This document shows, in pieces, positions 17,784-28,058 of a stretch of 64,000 bases of DNA; position 1 is the stretch's first letter; the number at the start of each line of letters is the position of its first letter. Under the pieces are notes generated by a model. That model was not told where the DNA came from and did no database searches. It worked only from the letters and a program-made list of their open reading frames with translations. This DNA is from Vibrio lentus (GTDB lineage: Bacteria; Pseudomonadota; Gammaproteobacteria; Enterobacterales; Vibrionaceae). The stretch is taken from NCBI RefSeq assembly GCF_030409755.1, contig NZ_JAUFQE010000001.1:1426001-1490000 (forward strand), read 5' to 3'. The translations under genes were made by a program, and so were the position numbers.

Positions 17784-18773
17784 TTACTTCGCTTTCTTGC
17801 CAGAACGTTGCTGCTCTTTGTGTGCAAGCTTCTCTTTCTTACGTTGATCGATAAGGTGAGCAGCATCGCCGCCTACGTGGGTTTCGCCACGAGCATTCGA
17901 CAATTGAACTTGCTTTTCACGTTCGCGGAAACGCGCTTTCTGCTCGTCGCTGTGCTTATCAACACACTTAGGGCAGCTTACGCCTTTCTCAAAGTGCTCA
18001 GACGCTTTGTCTTCGTCTGTGATTGGCAGGCGACAAGCGTTACACACGTCGTAGCCGCTCTTCTCTAGCTGGTGGTTAACTGCAACACGGCCATCAAATA
18101 CGTAGCAGTCGCCTTCCCACATGCTCTCTTCTTCTGGTACTTCTTCTAAGTACTTAAGAATACCGCCTTCAAGGTGGTAAACCTCATCAAAGCCTTGCTC
18201 TTTCATGTAGGCCGTTGATTTTTCACAACGAATACCGCCAGTACAGAACATCGCGACTTTTTTGTGTTTCTTAGGATCGAGATTGTCTTCAACGTATTGA
18301 GGGAATTCACGGAAGGTTTCTGTATTTGGGTTTACAGCATTTTTGAATGTGCCGATGTCCACTTCGTAGTCGTTACGGGTATCAACCAGAATTACATCAG
18401 GATCAGAAATCAGAGCGTTCCACTCGTTTGGTTTCACGTAAGTGCCGACAACGTGGCGTGGGTCGATACCCTCAACGCCCATGGTTACGATCTCTTTCTT
18501 AAGTTTAACCTTGGTGCGGTTGAATGGTTGTTCTTCGTTGAACGACTCTTTGTAAACAACATCAGCCAAACGAGAATCTTGTTTGAACCATTTAAGAAGA
18601 GCGTCGATAGATTCGCGCTTACCTGCAACGGTGCCGTTGATACCTTCACTCGCAAGTAGCAAAGTACCGCGGATTTGGTTGGCTTCTAACACGTCAGTGA
18701 GTGGCTGGCGAATTTCTTGGTAATCATCAAGTGCTACGAATTTATACAAAGCACATACAACATATTGAGACAT
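17784..18773 (-). CDS. trhO: tRNA uridine(34) hydroxylase TrhO (rhodanese-like)
   Basis: A 329-residue cytoplasmic enzyme of the YceA family that makes 5-hydroxyuridine at tRNA position 34 using oxygen. The N-terminal domain (about 1-95) contains [11 protein letters not shown]. The rhodanese domain (about 115-225) carries [13 protein letters not shown] and the active-site loop [11 protein letters not shown] cysteine-rich segment (CNACRLP...CPKC) follows at about 260-285, then a basic tail. ATG 18773 is preceded by AAAGGA; the upstream in-frame extension of 48 residues is not family-like. Confidence 0.93.
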   Translation of the reverse strand: MSQYVVCALYKFVALDDYQEIRQPLTDVLEANQIRGTLLLASEGINGTVAGKRESIDALLKWFKQDSRLADVVYKESFNEEQPFNRTKVKLKKEIVTMGVEGIDPRHVVGTYVKPNEWNALISDPDVILVDTRNDYEVDIGTFKNAVNPNTETFREFPQYVEDNLDPKKHKKVAMFCTGGIRCEKSTAYMKEQGFDEVYHLEGGILKYLEEVPEEESMWEGDCYVFDGRVAVNHQLEKSGYDVCNACRLPITDEDKASEHFEKGVSCPKCVDKHSDEQKARFREREKQVQLSNARGETHVGGDAAHLIDQRKKEKLAHKEQQRSGKKAK

Positions 18774-19084
18774 GGTTTTTCCTTTCTGCGAGCTGGAACG
18801 TAAATCCAGAGCGTTGCCTTTTATGATACAGACTGAGTTTGATTCACTCAGGTTTGCCCATATTGGCTTATTAAAATCCGCCGCAGTATAACCAAGCCAA
18901 GGATGGACAAAAACCAACCAAAAGTAGGGCTATTTATCATTTCTATTTATGTGGTTTATGGGCTAGAAAATTCAACAAAACTGTTTTATCAAGTTCGAAT
19001 TACAACACGTATTCCCAAACCAAAAAGGCCCTGCTGTAAAAACAGCAGGGCCTTGGTATCTAGTCCGTTTTACTTAATCGGTGA
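18774..19084. other. Intergenic region between trhO and the aminotransferase gene
   Basis: These 311 bp contain the trhO promoter side (18774-18900) and, at the far end, the aminotransferase terminator. No other element is evident. Confidence 0.5.
19020..19054 (-). terminator. Terminator of the aminotransferase gene
   Basis: AAGGCCCTGCTGT pairs with CAGCAGGGCCTT (to 19054) around an A-rich loop, and TTTTT follows on the minus strand. Confidence 0.88.
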
Positions 19085-20233
19085 TTACGCTTGGTTAAGT
19101 ACTTCAGCTAAGCGTTTTACCGCTTCTGTTAATTCTTTTGGGTTGGCGTTGGTGAAGTTTAGGCGCAGTGCGGCTTTTGCTTCATCGGCCTTTGGATAGA
19201 ATACTGGGCTTGGTACAACCGCCACACCATTCGAAAGCAGAGTTTTAGCCAATTCGAAGGTGTCGCACTCTGGGATTTCTACCCAAATGAACATCCCGCC
19301 ATCTACGGCTTTTAACACGCAGTCAGCAGGCAGTTGTTTCTCTAGTTCTGAAAATAATACTTCATAACGAGACTTGTACAGGGTGCGAATGTTTTCCATG
19401 TGCAGATTGAAATCTTCATGCTTTAGAAGACCAACAAGCAGCGCTTGCATCGGTACACTTGAGTGTAAATCTGCACCTTGCTTCACTTTGATCAGTGGCT
19501 CAAGGTAGCTGCGTTTACCGGTTACCGCGCCAATACGTAAACCAGGCGATGCAATTTTAGAGAATGAACGAAGAACGATAGAGTTGTCAGGGCAGAACGA
19601 AGAAACCATTGGCAGTTCAGTGCCTGTAAAGCGCAGCTCGCGGTATGGCGCATCTTCAATGAATGCCACGTTGTATTTGATACACAGCTCAGCCACTTTT
19701 TGACGAGTTTCTGTTGTCCAGCAAACGCCAGTCGGGTTGTGGAAATCAGGCACAGCATAGAACATCTTAGGTGATTGCTCTGCAAAGCACGTTTCCAGTT
19801 CGTCTAGGTTCGGGCCAAATTCAGTTTGAGACACGGTCGCAATGTTTGCTTGAACTAGGCCAAACACTTGCATCGCACCTAAGTAGCTTGGCGCTTCCAT
19901 TACAACCACATCACCTGGATCAACATACGCACGTGCAATCAAATCTAAACCTTGCTGAGAGCCAGTACAGATCATTGCTGTGTGAGTCTCTGGCAATTGG
20001 TAGCTTTGCGTAAGGTGGTCAAGCAACGGGCCGTAACCGGCAGTAGAACCGTATTGGAAAACTTCAGGCATGTTCGCTAGGTTTTCTAGCGTTGGCTTCA
20101 TTAAATCGATAGGGAATGTTTTCTCGTCCGGTAAACCACCGGCCAATGAGATGACATTTGGATCGCTTGCGGCTGCGAGGATTTCTCGAATGTATGAAGA
20201 TTGAATCTGTTGTAATGACTGTGCGATTTCCAT
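19085..20233 (-). CDS. PLP-dependent aminotransferase (fold type I, 2-aminoadipate/MocR-domain type)
   Basis: A 382-residue aminotransferase lacking the MocR HTH domain. Visible motifs are ISLAGGLPDEKTFP near the N-terminus, YGSTAGYGPLLDHL, the Asn/Asp/Tyr PLP pocket (PDFHNPTGV, EDAPYREL) and the Schiff-base Lys in RSFSKIASPGLRIG at about residue 235. These place it with the 2-aminoadipate/aromatic aminotransferase group; the true substrate is open. ATG 20233 gives the family start; 33 upstream in-frame residues are not conserved-looking. It is divergent from an AraC-type gene 115 bp away, which may regulate it. Confidence 0.87.
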   Translation of the reverse strand: MEIAQSLQQIQSSYIREILAAASDPNVISLAGGLPDEKTFPIDLMKPTLENLANMPEVFQYGSTAGYGPLLDHLTQSYQLPETHTAMICTGSQQGLDLIARAYVDPGDVVVMEAPSYLGAMQVFGLVQANIATVSQTEFGPNLDELETCFAEQSPKMFYAVPDFHNPTGVCWTTETRQKVAELCIKYNVAFIEDAPYRELRFTGTELPMVSSFCPDNSIVLRSFSKIASPGLRIGAVTGKRSYLEPLIKVKQGADLHSSVPMQALLVGLLKHEDFNLHMENIRTLYKSRYEVLFSELEKQLPADCVLKAVDGGMFIWVEIPECDTFELAKTLLSNGVAVVPSPVFYPKADEAKAALRLNFTNANPKELTEAVKRLAEVLNQA

Positions 20234-20348
20234 GTGTTGTGTCTCGTCGTTTTTCGTTTTTATTCTATCGCTTGATATTACACGGCAATTGTAAAAACAA
20301 GCGTGTCCGTTTATGCTTATAAACATGTCCATTTATGCTATTTGAAAA

Positions 20349-21218
20349 ATGTCACGACAACACATATCCCGAATCAATGATGTTCTGTTCCATATTCATC
20401 AAGACATCAGCCAGCCTTTGTCGGCAAAAGCGCTCTCCGAGATTGCGGCTTATTCAGAACAACACTTCCACCGCACCTTTAAAAGCGTGGTTGGGGAGTC
20501 GCTGCATCAGTACATTCGACGTACTCGAATGGAGTATGCGGCCAATCAATTGATGTTCGATACCACGTCGTCAGTGGTAGAGATTGCCAGTAAATGTGGC
20601 TTTAGTTCGGTGTCTTCATTTAGCCGAGCATTCAAAGCGACCTTTAACATGTCGCCGGGCGAGTGGCGTAAACATGATTTACAGATAGCAGAAAAACCCT
20701 ATTTGAAAGATCCCGAAGTCGCGGCGGGTTATTTGAACGTGGCGCAGCGAGTTTTACCCGAACCGAAGATCGTTGAAACACCGGAGCGCATGGCGGCTTA
20801 TGTTCGACACACTGGCTATAACCGTTCCATTCGCAACGCATGGTTGATATTGAAAGCGTGGGCGAACTCAGAACAGCGTGACTTTTCGAGCCAATTTGGT
20901 TTGCATCACTCAAACCCTGCTTGGGTTGAAATGGATCAGTGTCGCTATGTGGCGTGTATCGCGATTGATGAGCCGATTAAGTATCGCAGTGTCGTGAACC
21001 AGATGGTGATTCCAGGTGGTTTACATGCGGTATTTCGACTGAATGGCCGCTATGGTGAACTGCTACCACAGATCAGTATGGTATTAGAAAAGTGGCTACC
21101 TACGTCAGGTTTCAAGCAGCGCTCAACGCCTGCTTATGTGCATTATCATCAGAATCATTTTCTCAACAGTGAAGAAGTGTTTGAACTCGATTTTTATCTT
21201 CCGGTGAGTTTCTACTAA
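20349..21218 (+). CDS. AraC-family regulator with C-terminal GyrI-like ligand domain
   Basis: A 289-residue regulator. Two HTH motifs occupy residues 8-108 (LSEIAAYSEQHFHRTFKSVVG and VVEIASKCGFSSVSSFSRAFKATFNMSPGEWR). A GyrI-like effector-binding domain fills about 130-289. This domain order is that of Rob/SoxS-like regulators responding to small molecules. It is divergent from the aminotransferase gene, which is its most likely target; the MATE exporter downstream in the same direction (254 bp away) is another. Confidence 0.88.
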   Translation: MSRQHISRINDVLFHIHQDISQPLSAKALSEIAAYSEQHFHRTFKSVVGESLHQYIRRTRMEYAANQLMFDTTSSVVEIASKCGFSSVSSFSRAFKATFNMSPGEWRKHDLQIAEKPYLKDPEVAAGYLNVAQRVLPEPKIVETPERMAAYVRHTGYNRSIRNAWLILKAWANSEQRDFSSQFGLHHSNPAWVEMDQCRYVACIAIDEPIKYRSVVNQMVIPGGLHAVFRLNGRYGELLPQISMVLEKWLPTSGFKQRSTPAYVHYHQNHFLNSEEVFELDFYLPVSFY

Positions 21219-21472
21219 TCGACCTAAAGTTACCTATTTGGCTCGCTAGCGCAAATTCACTTAATCGATGGTTGTGGTGTTTTCTTGAATTTAGCTTTGT
21301 TCTTTTGTTGAGACGAATTAGCAGTGCCAATGGCAACAGGCATTTCTATGTAGGTGAATTAAGAGAAAAGTGCTTTGTTGATAATTTACCCCAGTAGATG
21401 ATGACAACGTACGGATTAAACGATAGCATTCCTTTCTAATTGCAAATAGTTCTTAATATCACTCGTTAGAAT

Positions 21473-22786
21473 ATGACCATTACCCATAAAGATTATCTAA
21501 AAATCGCTTTCCCTTTCATCATCTCAACGGTGACTCAGCCTCTGCTTGGCGCCGTGGATACCGCCGTGATCGGACAGCTTGGCATTGCTGAACTGATCGG
21601 TGGTGTGGCGATTGGCACCATCATTATGAACACCATGTATTGGTTGTTTGGCTTTTTCCGTGTTAGTACCACGGGGCAAAGTGCGATGGCCTTGGGTAAG
21701 GGCAATCGTTCTGAGTTAGCGGGCAGCTTGATGCGTCCATTTGTGCTATCTGGTTTGGTGGGTTTGATCTTCATTTTGATACAACCGCTCATCTGGCAAG
21801 GTGCGATGTGGGTGATAGAGCCTGAAGCGAACGTGGCTGAGCACGCGCGCATCTACTTCAATATTTTGATTTATGGCGCGCCTTTTGTGCTGCTCAACTA
21901 CACCATTATCGGTTGGTTGATGGGGCAAGCGAAAGCTAAAGAAGTCTTATACACACAAGTGTTTGGTAACGTGTTGAATATTGTCTTGGATGCGGTGTTC
22001 GTACTCTATTTCGACTTGGGTGTGGCTGGTGTCGCTTACGCAAGCTTGATTGCACAAATCACTACTTTTGCGATTGGTATGACGCTGGTGATGAAGACTA
22101 GCAACATCTCGGTCTCTGAGTTCCTGCAAGGCTCGAAGATGACCAAGAAAGACCTTTCGACAATCATCTCATCAAATACTGACCTACTGTTACGCACGAT
22201 TTGTATCTTAGTATTTTTTAACATGATGGCGCGCACAGGCTCAAAGTTGGGTACCGATGTTCTGGCTGCTAACGCAATCTTGATGCAAGTAACCTTTATT
22301 GTGAGTTACATGTTTGATGGTATTGCCAATGCATCGAGTGTGTTCGCGGGTAAAGCTGTCGGCCAGAAAACCCCTTCAATGCTTGATCGTGTGTTAGGGC
22401 TCAACTTCCAGTGGACGGCCGGTTTTATTGCTGCGTTAACGTTATTGACCTTGGTATTTAAAGACAACATTGTTTTCTTGTTTACCGATATCCCAACGCT
22501 TGTTGCGCTATACCAAGAGATGGCACCGTGGTTGATTGTGTTCCCGCTGGTGGCTGGCTTTGGTTTAACGGTTTACGGCATCTTTACTGGAACAGGAACT
22601 ACACGTCCGGTTCGAGACTCTAGCATCGCTACCTTGGCGGTATTCTTGGCTGTACAGGCGTTTTCGGTCGATTTGTGGGGCAATCATGGTCTGTGGTTGG
22701 CGTTTACTTTGTTCTATCTTGGGCGTATTGCATTCTTGTATCCGTTCATCGCTCAAGTTAAGCGGAAATGCCTTCCAATGACATAA
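21473..22786 (+). CDS. MATE family exporter (DinF-like)
   Basis: A 437-residue inner-membrane cation-coupled multidrug/metabolite antiporter with 12 hydrophobic segments. The first repeat begins FPFIISTVTQPLLGAVDTAVIGQLG, whose PLLGAVDTAVIG is typical of the DinF branch. The second half starts near TDLLLRTICILVFFNMMARTG. The length is normal for the branch. The substrate is not inferable. It is followed by a strong terminator. Confidence 0.9.
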   Translation: MTITHKDYLKIAFPFIISTVTQPLLGAVDTAVIGQLGIAELIGGVAIGTIIMNTMYWLFGFFRVSTTGQSAMALGKGNRSELAGSLMRPFVLSGLVGLIFILIQPLIWQGAMWVIEPEANVAEHARIYFNILIYGAPFVLLNYTIIGWLMGQAKAKEVLYTQVFGNVLNIVLDAVFVLYFDLGVAGVAYASLIAQITTFAIGMTLVMKTSNISVSEFLQGSKMTKKDLSTIISSNTDLLLRTICILVFFNMMARTGSKLGTDVLAANAILMQVTFIVSYMFDGIANASSVFAGKAVGQKTPSMLDRVLGLNFQWTAGFIAALTLLTLVFKDNIVFLFTDIPTLVALYQEMAPWLIVFPLVAGFGLTVYGIFTGTGTTRPVRDSSIATLAVFLAVQAFSVDLWGNHGLWLAFTLFYLGRIAFLYPFIAQVKRKCLPMT

Positions 22787-22831
22787 GTAATAACAGCGAA
22801 CACAAAGCTGAGGTCATATAGAATCATTACG

Positions 22832-22869
22832 AAAGCGCCTGACTGTTTCTTGTAGTTAGGCGCTTTTTT
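22832..22869 (+). terminator. Terminator of the MATE gene
   Basis: AAAGCGCCTGACT (22832-22844) pairs with AGTTAGGCGCTTT (22854-22866), followed by TTT. Confidence 0.9.
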
Positions 22870-22987
22870 GTACCTAACGGATTGTGACCATAGATGGTTT
22901 CACAAGCAATTTTTTGCGATCCGGCTCAATGTCCGCTTTTCATCATACAGGCTTAATGATAGAGTTGTTATGTTATAACATCTACTT

Positions 22988-23758
22988 ATGAGTACCTGCG
23001 TGAACGCCCCACTTTTGTCTGTTGACCGATTAACGATCAAAACCTCTTCGAGAACACTTTTCCAAGATATCCACTTCGATGTGTATCGAGGTGAGCTGCT
23101 GGCGATCATGGGTCCATCTGGCATTGGTAAGTCGATGCTTTCACGTGCGATTGCGGGTTTTCTGCCAGAAACGGTCGAGGTTAAAGGTCATATTTCTCTG
23201 TCTGGTGAAGCGGTATGTGGTTTGCCTATGCTGCAAAGAACCGCAGCACAACGACCTGCGGTCATCTTCCAAGATGCCCTTCAAGCATTAAACCCTCTGG
23301 TTTCAATCGAAGGTCAACTTAGTTTGGCATTGACGGGGACTCGCACTAAGCCCAAATCACAAGACAAAATTAAACTTATCGAATTGCTAATACAACTCGG
23401 TTTCCCTAAGCCAGAAACCATCTTGCCGTTATACCCGAGCCAAATCTCTGGAGGGCAACGTCAACGAGTGTGTATTGCGATTGGCTTGCTGAGTAACGCC
23501 GATATCATCATTGCAGATGAACCAACCAGTGCGCTAGATCCGGTGACAGAGCAAGAGATACTCAAGCTGATTCGCGACAATGTTAAGCAGCGACAAATCG
23601 GTGGTCTGCTTATCACCCACGATCTGCACAGCGCGCTCGCGTGTGACAAGTTATTGGTGATCGATGATGGTGGTATGGTGGCTTATGGCGCACCAAAACA
23701 CGCGCTTGAATCAAGCTCTCACGCTTTCTGCTGTTCATTGAGAGACTTAATCGCATGA
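22988..23758 (+). CDS. Peptide/nickel-type ABC transporter ATPase 1
   Basis: A 256-residue ATP-binding subunit of the DppD/NikD type. Walker A is GPSGIGKSM (about residues 41-49). It also has the Q-loop VIFQDALQALNPL, signature ISGGQRQR, Walker B IIIADEPTSALDP and H-loop ITHD. It lacks the C-terminal oligopeptide extension of DppD. It starts a four-gene operon and overlaps the next ATPase by 4 bp. The ligand is not evident. Confidence 0.9.
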   Translation: MSTCVNAPLLSVDRLTIKTSSRTLFQDIHFDVYRGELLAIMGPSGIGKSMLSRAIAGFLPETVEVKGHISLSGEAVCGLPMLQRTAAQRPAVIFQDALQALNPLVSIEGQLSLALTGTRTKPKSQDKIKLIELLIQLGFPKPETILPLYPSQISGGQRQRVCIAIGLLSNADIIIADEPTSALDPVTEQEILKLIRDNVKQRQIGGLLITHDLHSALACDKLLVIDDGGMVAYGAPKHALESSSHAFCCSLRDLIA

Positions 23759-24606
23759 GCTCGCCCTTACCATTAAATTCAGAAGTCTCGCCGTTAATTC
23801 CAGTGATAGATTTAGAAACTCAAACACCGACTGAGATTAAGTTTGAGAATGTCGGTGTTCACTATTACTCAATCCCAAGTTGGTTGGGTGGCAAGGCGTT
23901 CAAAGCGCTGCAAAACATCGACCTCAATGTTGAAGACAAAAGCTTAGCCATTGTTGGGCGTTCTGGTGCCGGTAAATCTACGCTGATTGAACTGCTGTTT
24001 GGCCTTAAAGAGCCTACGGTGGGGCGAATCAGCTTGTTTGGTCATTCGCTGCCAATTCGTAATAGCAAAGTACAAGCCGCGGTGTGTCGCTTGATTCAAT
24101 TGGTGCCTCAAGAACCCCACACCAGCCTCAACCCTTACTATACCGTTCGACAGATCTTAGCCGAGCCGCTAAGCAACCTAGATGTTTCTGGTAATCATGA
24201 AAGCATCATTGAAGAGAGTCTATCGGACGTTGGCTTGCCAGCCACTTTGTTATCACTGAAATCTAATCAGCTTTCTACAGGCCAAGCTCAACGTGTGGCC
24301 ATTGCTCGGGCTCTTGTCGTTAGCCCCGCAGTTTTAGTCGCCGATGAGCCAACCAGCAGCCTTGATCCGGTGAATCGTCAAAGGTTATTGGACTTATTGA
24401 ATTCATTGAAAAAGAAGCGCGATATGCGCCTTATTTTGGTGACACACGACCTAGGCGCAGCAAAAGCGCTTTGTGAAGAAGTTCTGGTTCTTGACCATGG
24501 CGAAATGGTGGAGTTTGGACCGACCGAACAAGTGATGGGTACACCTGCTCATCCTGCGACTCAGTTGCTGACCGAATCTCAGCCACTATCGAAATCTACT
24601 TGTTAA
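23755..24606 (+). CDS. Peptide/nickel-type ABC transporter ATPase 2
   Basis: A 283-residue ATP-binding subunit of the DppF/NikE type. An about 40-residue N-terminal extension precedes the ABC domain. The domain has Walker A GRSGAGKST, Q-loop LVPQEPHTSLNPY, signature LSTGQAQR (a variant of LSGGQ) and Walker B VLVADEPTSSLDP. It pairs with the preceding ATPase, whose stop it overlaps by 4 bp (ATGA). Confidence 0.9.
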   Translation: MSSPLPLNSEVSPLIPVIDLETQTPTEIKFENVGVHYYSIPSWLGGKAFKALQNIDLNVEDKSLAIVGRSGAGKSTLIELLFGLKEPTVGRISLFGHSLPIRNSKVQAAVCRLIQLVPQEPHTSLNPYYTVRQILAEPLSNLDVSGNHESIIEESLSDVGLPATLLSLKSNQLSTGQAQRVAIARALVVSPAVLVADEPTSSLDPVNRQRLLDLLNSLKKKRDMRLILVTHDLGAAKALCEEVLVLDHGEMVEFGPTEQVMGTPAHPATQLLTESQPLSKSTC

Positions 24607-24652
24607 CACAACCTTATTTATTACGAAATACAGCTTACAGAGAAAAATAACT

Positions 24653-26164
24653 ATGCGTTTTAATTCAATTAAACTGGCTTGCGCGCTTGCGTTGGCTCTG
24701 CCTTTGACTGGCTGTTTTGACTCTCAACCACAGTCGAGCGATGCCGCAGTAAAATCTGAAATCCGAGTTGCGATGATGCAACCGCCAAGAACCGGCTTGT
24801 CACCCCTTTCTGATGACGCTTTTAAGTTATCTCGTTGGAGCACGGCTGAAACATTGGTTAACTTGAGTCCTACTTCGGTAGCACAGCCGATGCTGGCAAC
24901 GGACTGGAAACAGGTTGATCCATTGACTTGGCAATTTACGGTTCGCAAAGGCGTTAAATTCCACGATGGTTCGACGTTAACTGCAAACTCTGTGGTGAAC
25001 TCTCTACAAAAAGCGCTTGAAGCTGCGCCTAAGCCGCGCATTCTAGATGGTGTAGACCTAGAAGTGAAAGCGATGGACAACTACCGCGTAGAGATCAAAA
25101 CCAGCTTTGATGACCCTCTTCTACCAAGTCGTTTATCAAGCCCTCAATTAGCGATTCTTGCAGCAAGTGCGTACCAAGAAGATGGTCGTGTGATCCCAAC
25201 GGGCGCGGGTACTGGTCCATTTGAATTGACTGAAATTAACGGTACAACAAGCGCGAAACTGAAACGTTTTGATGGCTACTGGGGTCAAAAAGCACAGGTT
25301 GAATCTGTGATTGCAGAATATGTTCCGAACGGTTTTGCACGCGCTGCGGCTCTAAGAACCGGTACGGCAGACATCGTAGAAGCGGTACCCGTTTCACAAA
25401 TCGCGACCATTGATCCAGATCTGCTTTACGAAGTAGCGATGCCTCGTACTAATACGCTTTACCTGAACAACAAGTCAGGCGTGTTCAGTGATATCAACTT
25501 ACGTAAGGTTGCAGCAGGTGCGGTAGACAGAGAACAGATCGTTAGCACTGTTTATGAAAACCACGCGGATATCGCACAAGGTTTATTAGGTCCTGCACTT
25601 GCTTGGGCTGAGCCAATTCGACCTGAAGGTCAGGCCGTTGATAAAACGCTAAAAGCGAACGGTGAAAGTATCGTTATCGGTACCTTTACTGATCGTGCTG
25701 AGCTTCCAGAAGTGGCAGCGCTGCTTAAACAGCAACTTGAAGCGGCTGGTTTCAAGGTTGAGCTGGATATCCGTGAATACGCTCAGATAGAAAACGATGC
25801 GCTATCAGGAAAGTTTGATGCGTTTATCCTTTCTCGAGCAACGGTTCTAGATTCGGGGGACCCAGTGGCTTACATGATGAGTGACTTTGGCTGTAAGGGT
25901 TCATTCAACCTTGGTCAATTCTGTTCTCAAGAGGTAGATAAAGCACTGGCTCACGCTGACCTACAACCGCTAGGTGCACAGCGCCAGCAAGCGATCATCG
26001 AAGCTGAGCAAAAAATCTTGAATGACTTTGCTGCGATTCCACTGCTTCACGAGCGTGTGATTCAAGGTGAAAGCAAGCGCGTAAGCAATGTGGTTCGTGA
26101 CCCAAGTGAGCGCCGTTTAGTTGACCAAACTACACAGATCAAACAAGCGAAACAGGCTAACTAA
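24653..26164 (+). CDS. ABC transporter substrate-binding lipoprotein (SBP family 5)
   Basis: A 503-residue periplasmic solute-binding lipoprotein of the DppA/NikA fold. The lipobox LTGC puts the acylated Cys at about residue 21. The family signature PLTWQFTVRKGVKFHDGSTLTANSVV lies near residue 80. Ligands of family 5 include peptides, nickel and metallophores; nothing here decides among them. It sits 46 bp after the ATPases and 4 bp before the permease gene, so this is one operon with the unusual order ATPase-ATPase-SBP-permease. Confidence 0.9.
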   Translation: MRFNSIKLACALALALPLTGCFDSQPQSSDAAVKSEIRVAMMQPPRTGLSPLSDDAFKLSRWSTAETLVNLSPTSVAQPMLATDWKQVDPLTWQFTVRKGVKFHDGSTLTANSVVNSLQKALEAAPKPRILDGVDLEVKAMDNYRVEIKTSFDDPLLPSRLSSPQLAILAASAYQEDGRVIPTGAGTGPFELTEINGTTSAKLKRFDGYWGQKAQVESVIAEYVPNGFARAAALRTGTADIVEAVPVSQIATIDPDLLYEVAMPRTNTLYLNNKSGVFSDINLRKVAAGAVDREQIVSTVYENHADIAQGLLGPALAWAEPIRPEGQAVDKTLKANGESIVIGTFTDRAELPEVAALLKQQLEAAGFKVELDIREYAQIENDALSGKFDAFILSRATVLDSGDPVAYMMSDFGCKGSFNLGQFCSQEVDKALAHADLQPLGAQRQQAIIEAEQKILNDFAAIPLLHERVIQGESKRVSNVVRDPSERRLVDQTTQIKQAKQAN

Positions 26165-26168
26165 ATAG

Positions 26169-27905
26169 ATGCTATCTGCTGAGACTCTGCGTCGAACCTT
26201 ATTTCTCTTGACGCCTTGGTTATCAAGAATCGCCTCACTGATTGTGGTGGTGATTCTTGTTGGCTTGATGCCTGACATTGCAGGCATCGACCCAAGCCAA
26301 TCCATTCTGCGAGCGAGGGCGGGGCAACAACATTTGCTTACGCCTGAAGCTTTAGCTGCGGTGAGAGCTGATCTTCAGCTTGATCGTTCGGCAAGCGAAC
26401 GTCTGATCGACTGGGTAGGAAGTGCCTTTTCGGGTGACCTAGGGAAATCATGGATTGATGGTTCTTCGGTTGCACTAGGCATTCAGAAGACAGCGTCGAC
26501 GTCTCTGTTTCTGATGTCGAGTGCGCTTGTGATGACTTTCGTGCTGTGCGGTGCAGGCTTGCTTGCCACCTTGCGTAGTTGGAAGAAGGGCAAGCTGGGG
26601 CAGAATTACAGCAGTTTAAGCACCGTATTAATATCCTTGCCAGAGTATGTGGTGGCCTCGGTATTGATACTGGTGTTCTCTATCTGGTTAGGTTGGCTGC
26701 CGCCGTATGGTTGGCAAAGTTGGCAAGATATTTGGCTACCGAGTTTAGCGCTCGCACTGCCAGCCAGCGGCTTGTTTAGTCGTCTACTCAGAGACAGTTT
26801 ACAACGCGTTCTCAATGAACCTTGGGTGATCACTTGGCTCAGTGCCAACGTTCACTCCAACCAAATTATTCGTTTTGCGCTGAAAAGAGCATTGAGCAGC
26901 CTGATCCCACAAATTGCGATGATCGTTATTGGCTTAACGGGTGGTGCGGTCGCGGTTGAGCTTATCTTCTCGATTCCGGGTATCGGGCGCATGATTCTAG
27001 GCGCAGCTAAGGCGCAAGATTTACCAATGCTGCAAGGCGGCCTGTTGGTATTGCTGCTGTTTTCAATTGCAGTGAGCAGCATGAGCTTGTTTGTTCAGCA
27101 GTTGATTCTGGGTCACAGCCTGAAAAGCGGTAAGCTCATTAGTAGCCACTCTTCGTTTCGCTTTACGCAAAGCCGCACCAAGCGTGCTGTTGCCTTCTCA
27201 ATATTCTCATTCCTAATTGCGATGGTGGTATGGGCGGCATTTCGTGACCCATACACCAGTCAATTTTCACGTTTAGCTGATCCCAGTTGGCAAGCGCCTT
27301 TGGGTGCGGATGGCATTGGCCGAGACTTACTGGCGAGAATCGGCTCGGGTATGGTATCGACCTTCCAAGCGGGTATCTTGGCAACGTTTTTGAGCTTGGT
27401 GACGGGCATCATCATGGGCTTCAATACCCGCTTTAGCCAAGGCCTTATCGAGATCACTAAGGGTATCCCTTACATCATTGCAGGCCTGCTGGTTGCGGGT
27501 TTAACGGGGATGAATCCGAACAGTGCATTAATCGCGATTGTATTGGTATCTTGGGCGCCATTAGCAGCGCATTGCTCAAGTTTAATCGTGGAAGCAAAGG
27601 CTCAGCCTTATACTCATCTCGCGCCGTTGTGGGGCACTAGCAAGCTTAGAATCTTCCGCTTCTATCTGATTCCTTATGTGATGCCGCCATTGCTAAGACA
27701 CGCGTTGTTGAGGCTGCCAGTGATTACATTGAGCCTGACCTCGCTGAGCTTCATTGGCTTGGGAGCGAAGCCGCCTGCACCTGAATGGGGTTTGATGATT
27801 GCTGAGAACTTGCCCTACATTGAACGCGCGCCAATCGCTGTTATGGGCCCAATTGTTGGTCTGATTCTGTTAGGTTCTGCAATTAACATGATGTTTGATG
27901 ATTAA
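26169..27905 (+). CDS. Fused two-domain ABC permease (DppB-DppC type in one chain)
   Basis: A 578-residue inner-membrane protein. Residues about 1-310 resemble DppB/NikB (DLQLDRSASERL...GDLGKSW, the EAA-like loop and FSIPGIGRMILGAAKAQDLPMLQG). Residues about 335-578 resemble DppC/NikC (the GADGIGRDLLARIGSGM signature, SWAPLAAH, LSFIGLGAKPPAPEWG). Most relatives encode these as two genes. I see no internal stop or start that would split it, so the fusion is genuine in this sequence. It ends the operon. Confidence 0.88.
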   Translation: MLSAETLRRTLFLLTPWLSRIASLIVVVILVGLMPDIAGIDPSQSILRARAGQQHLLTPEALAAVRADLQLDRSASERLIDWVGSAFSGDLGKSWIDGSSVALGIQKTASTSLFLMSSALVMTFVLCGAGLLATLRSWKKGKLGQNYSSLSTVLISLPEYVVASVLILVFSIWLGWLPPYGWQSWQDIWLPSLALALPASGLFSRLLRDSLQRVLNEPWVITWLSANVHSNQIIRFALKRALSSLIPQIAMIVIGLTGGAVAVELIFSIPGIGRMILGAAKAQDLPMLQGGLLVLLLFSIAVSSMSLFVQQLILGHSLKSGKLISSHSSFRFTQSRTKRAVAFSIFSFLIAMVVWAAFRDPYTSQFSRLADPSWQAPLGADGIGRDLLARIGSGMVSTFQAGILATFLSLVTGIIMGFNTRFSQGLIEITKGIPYIIAGLLVAGLTGMNPNSALIAIVLVSWAPLAAHCSSLIVEAKAQPYTHLAPLWGTSKLRIFRFYLIPYVMPPLLRHALLRLPVITLSLTSLSFIGLGAKPPAPEWGLMIAENLPYIERAPIAVMGPIVGLILLGSAINMMFDD

Positions 27906-28058
27906 CCAAAAGAGTCGGTTGCTGAGGTTTCTAAATTGACGATTCGATTGGGTATTCGATTTAGCATTAATGTTGTAACCTTGAGCCCTGCTTTGTAGAG
28001 AAGCGTTTTGATCGGCTCAAAAGCTAAACCGACCCTAGTTAAGTGTTAAGGATTCAAC

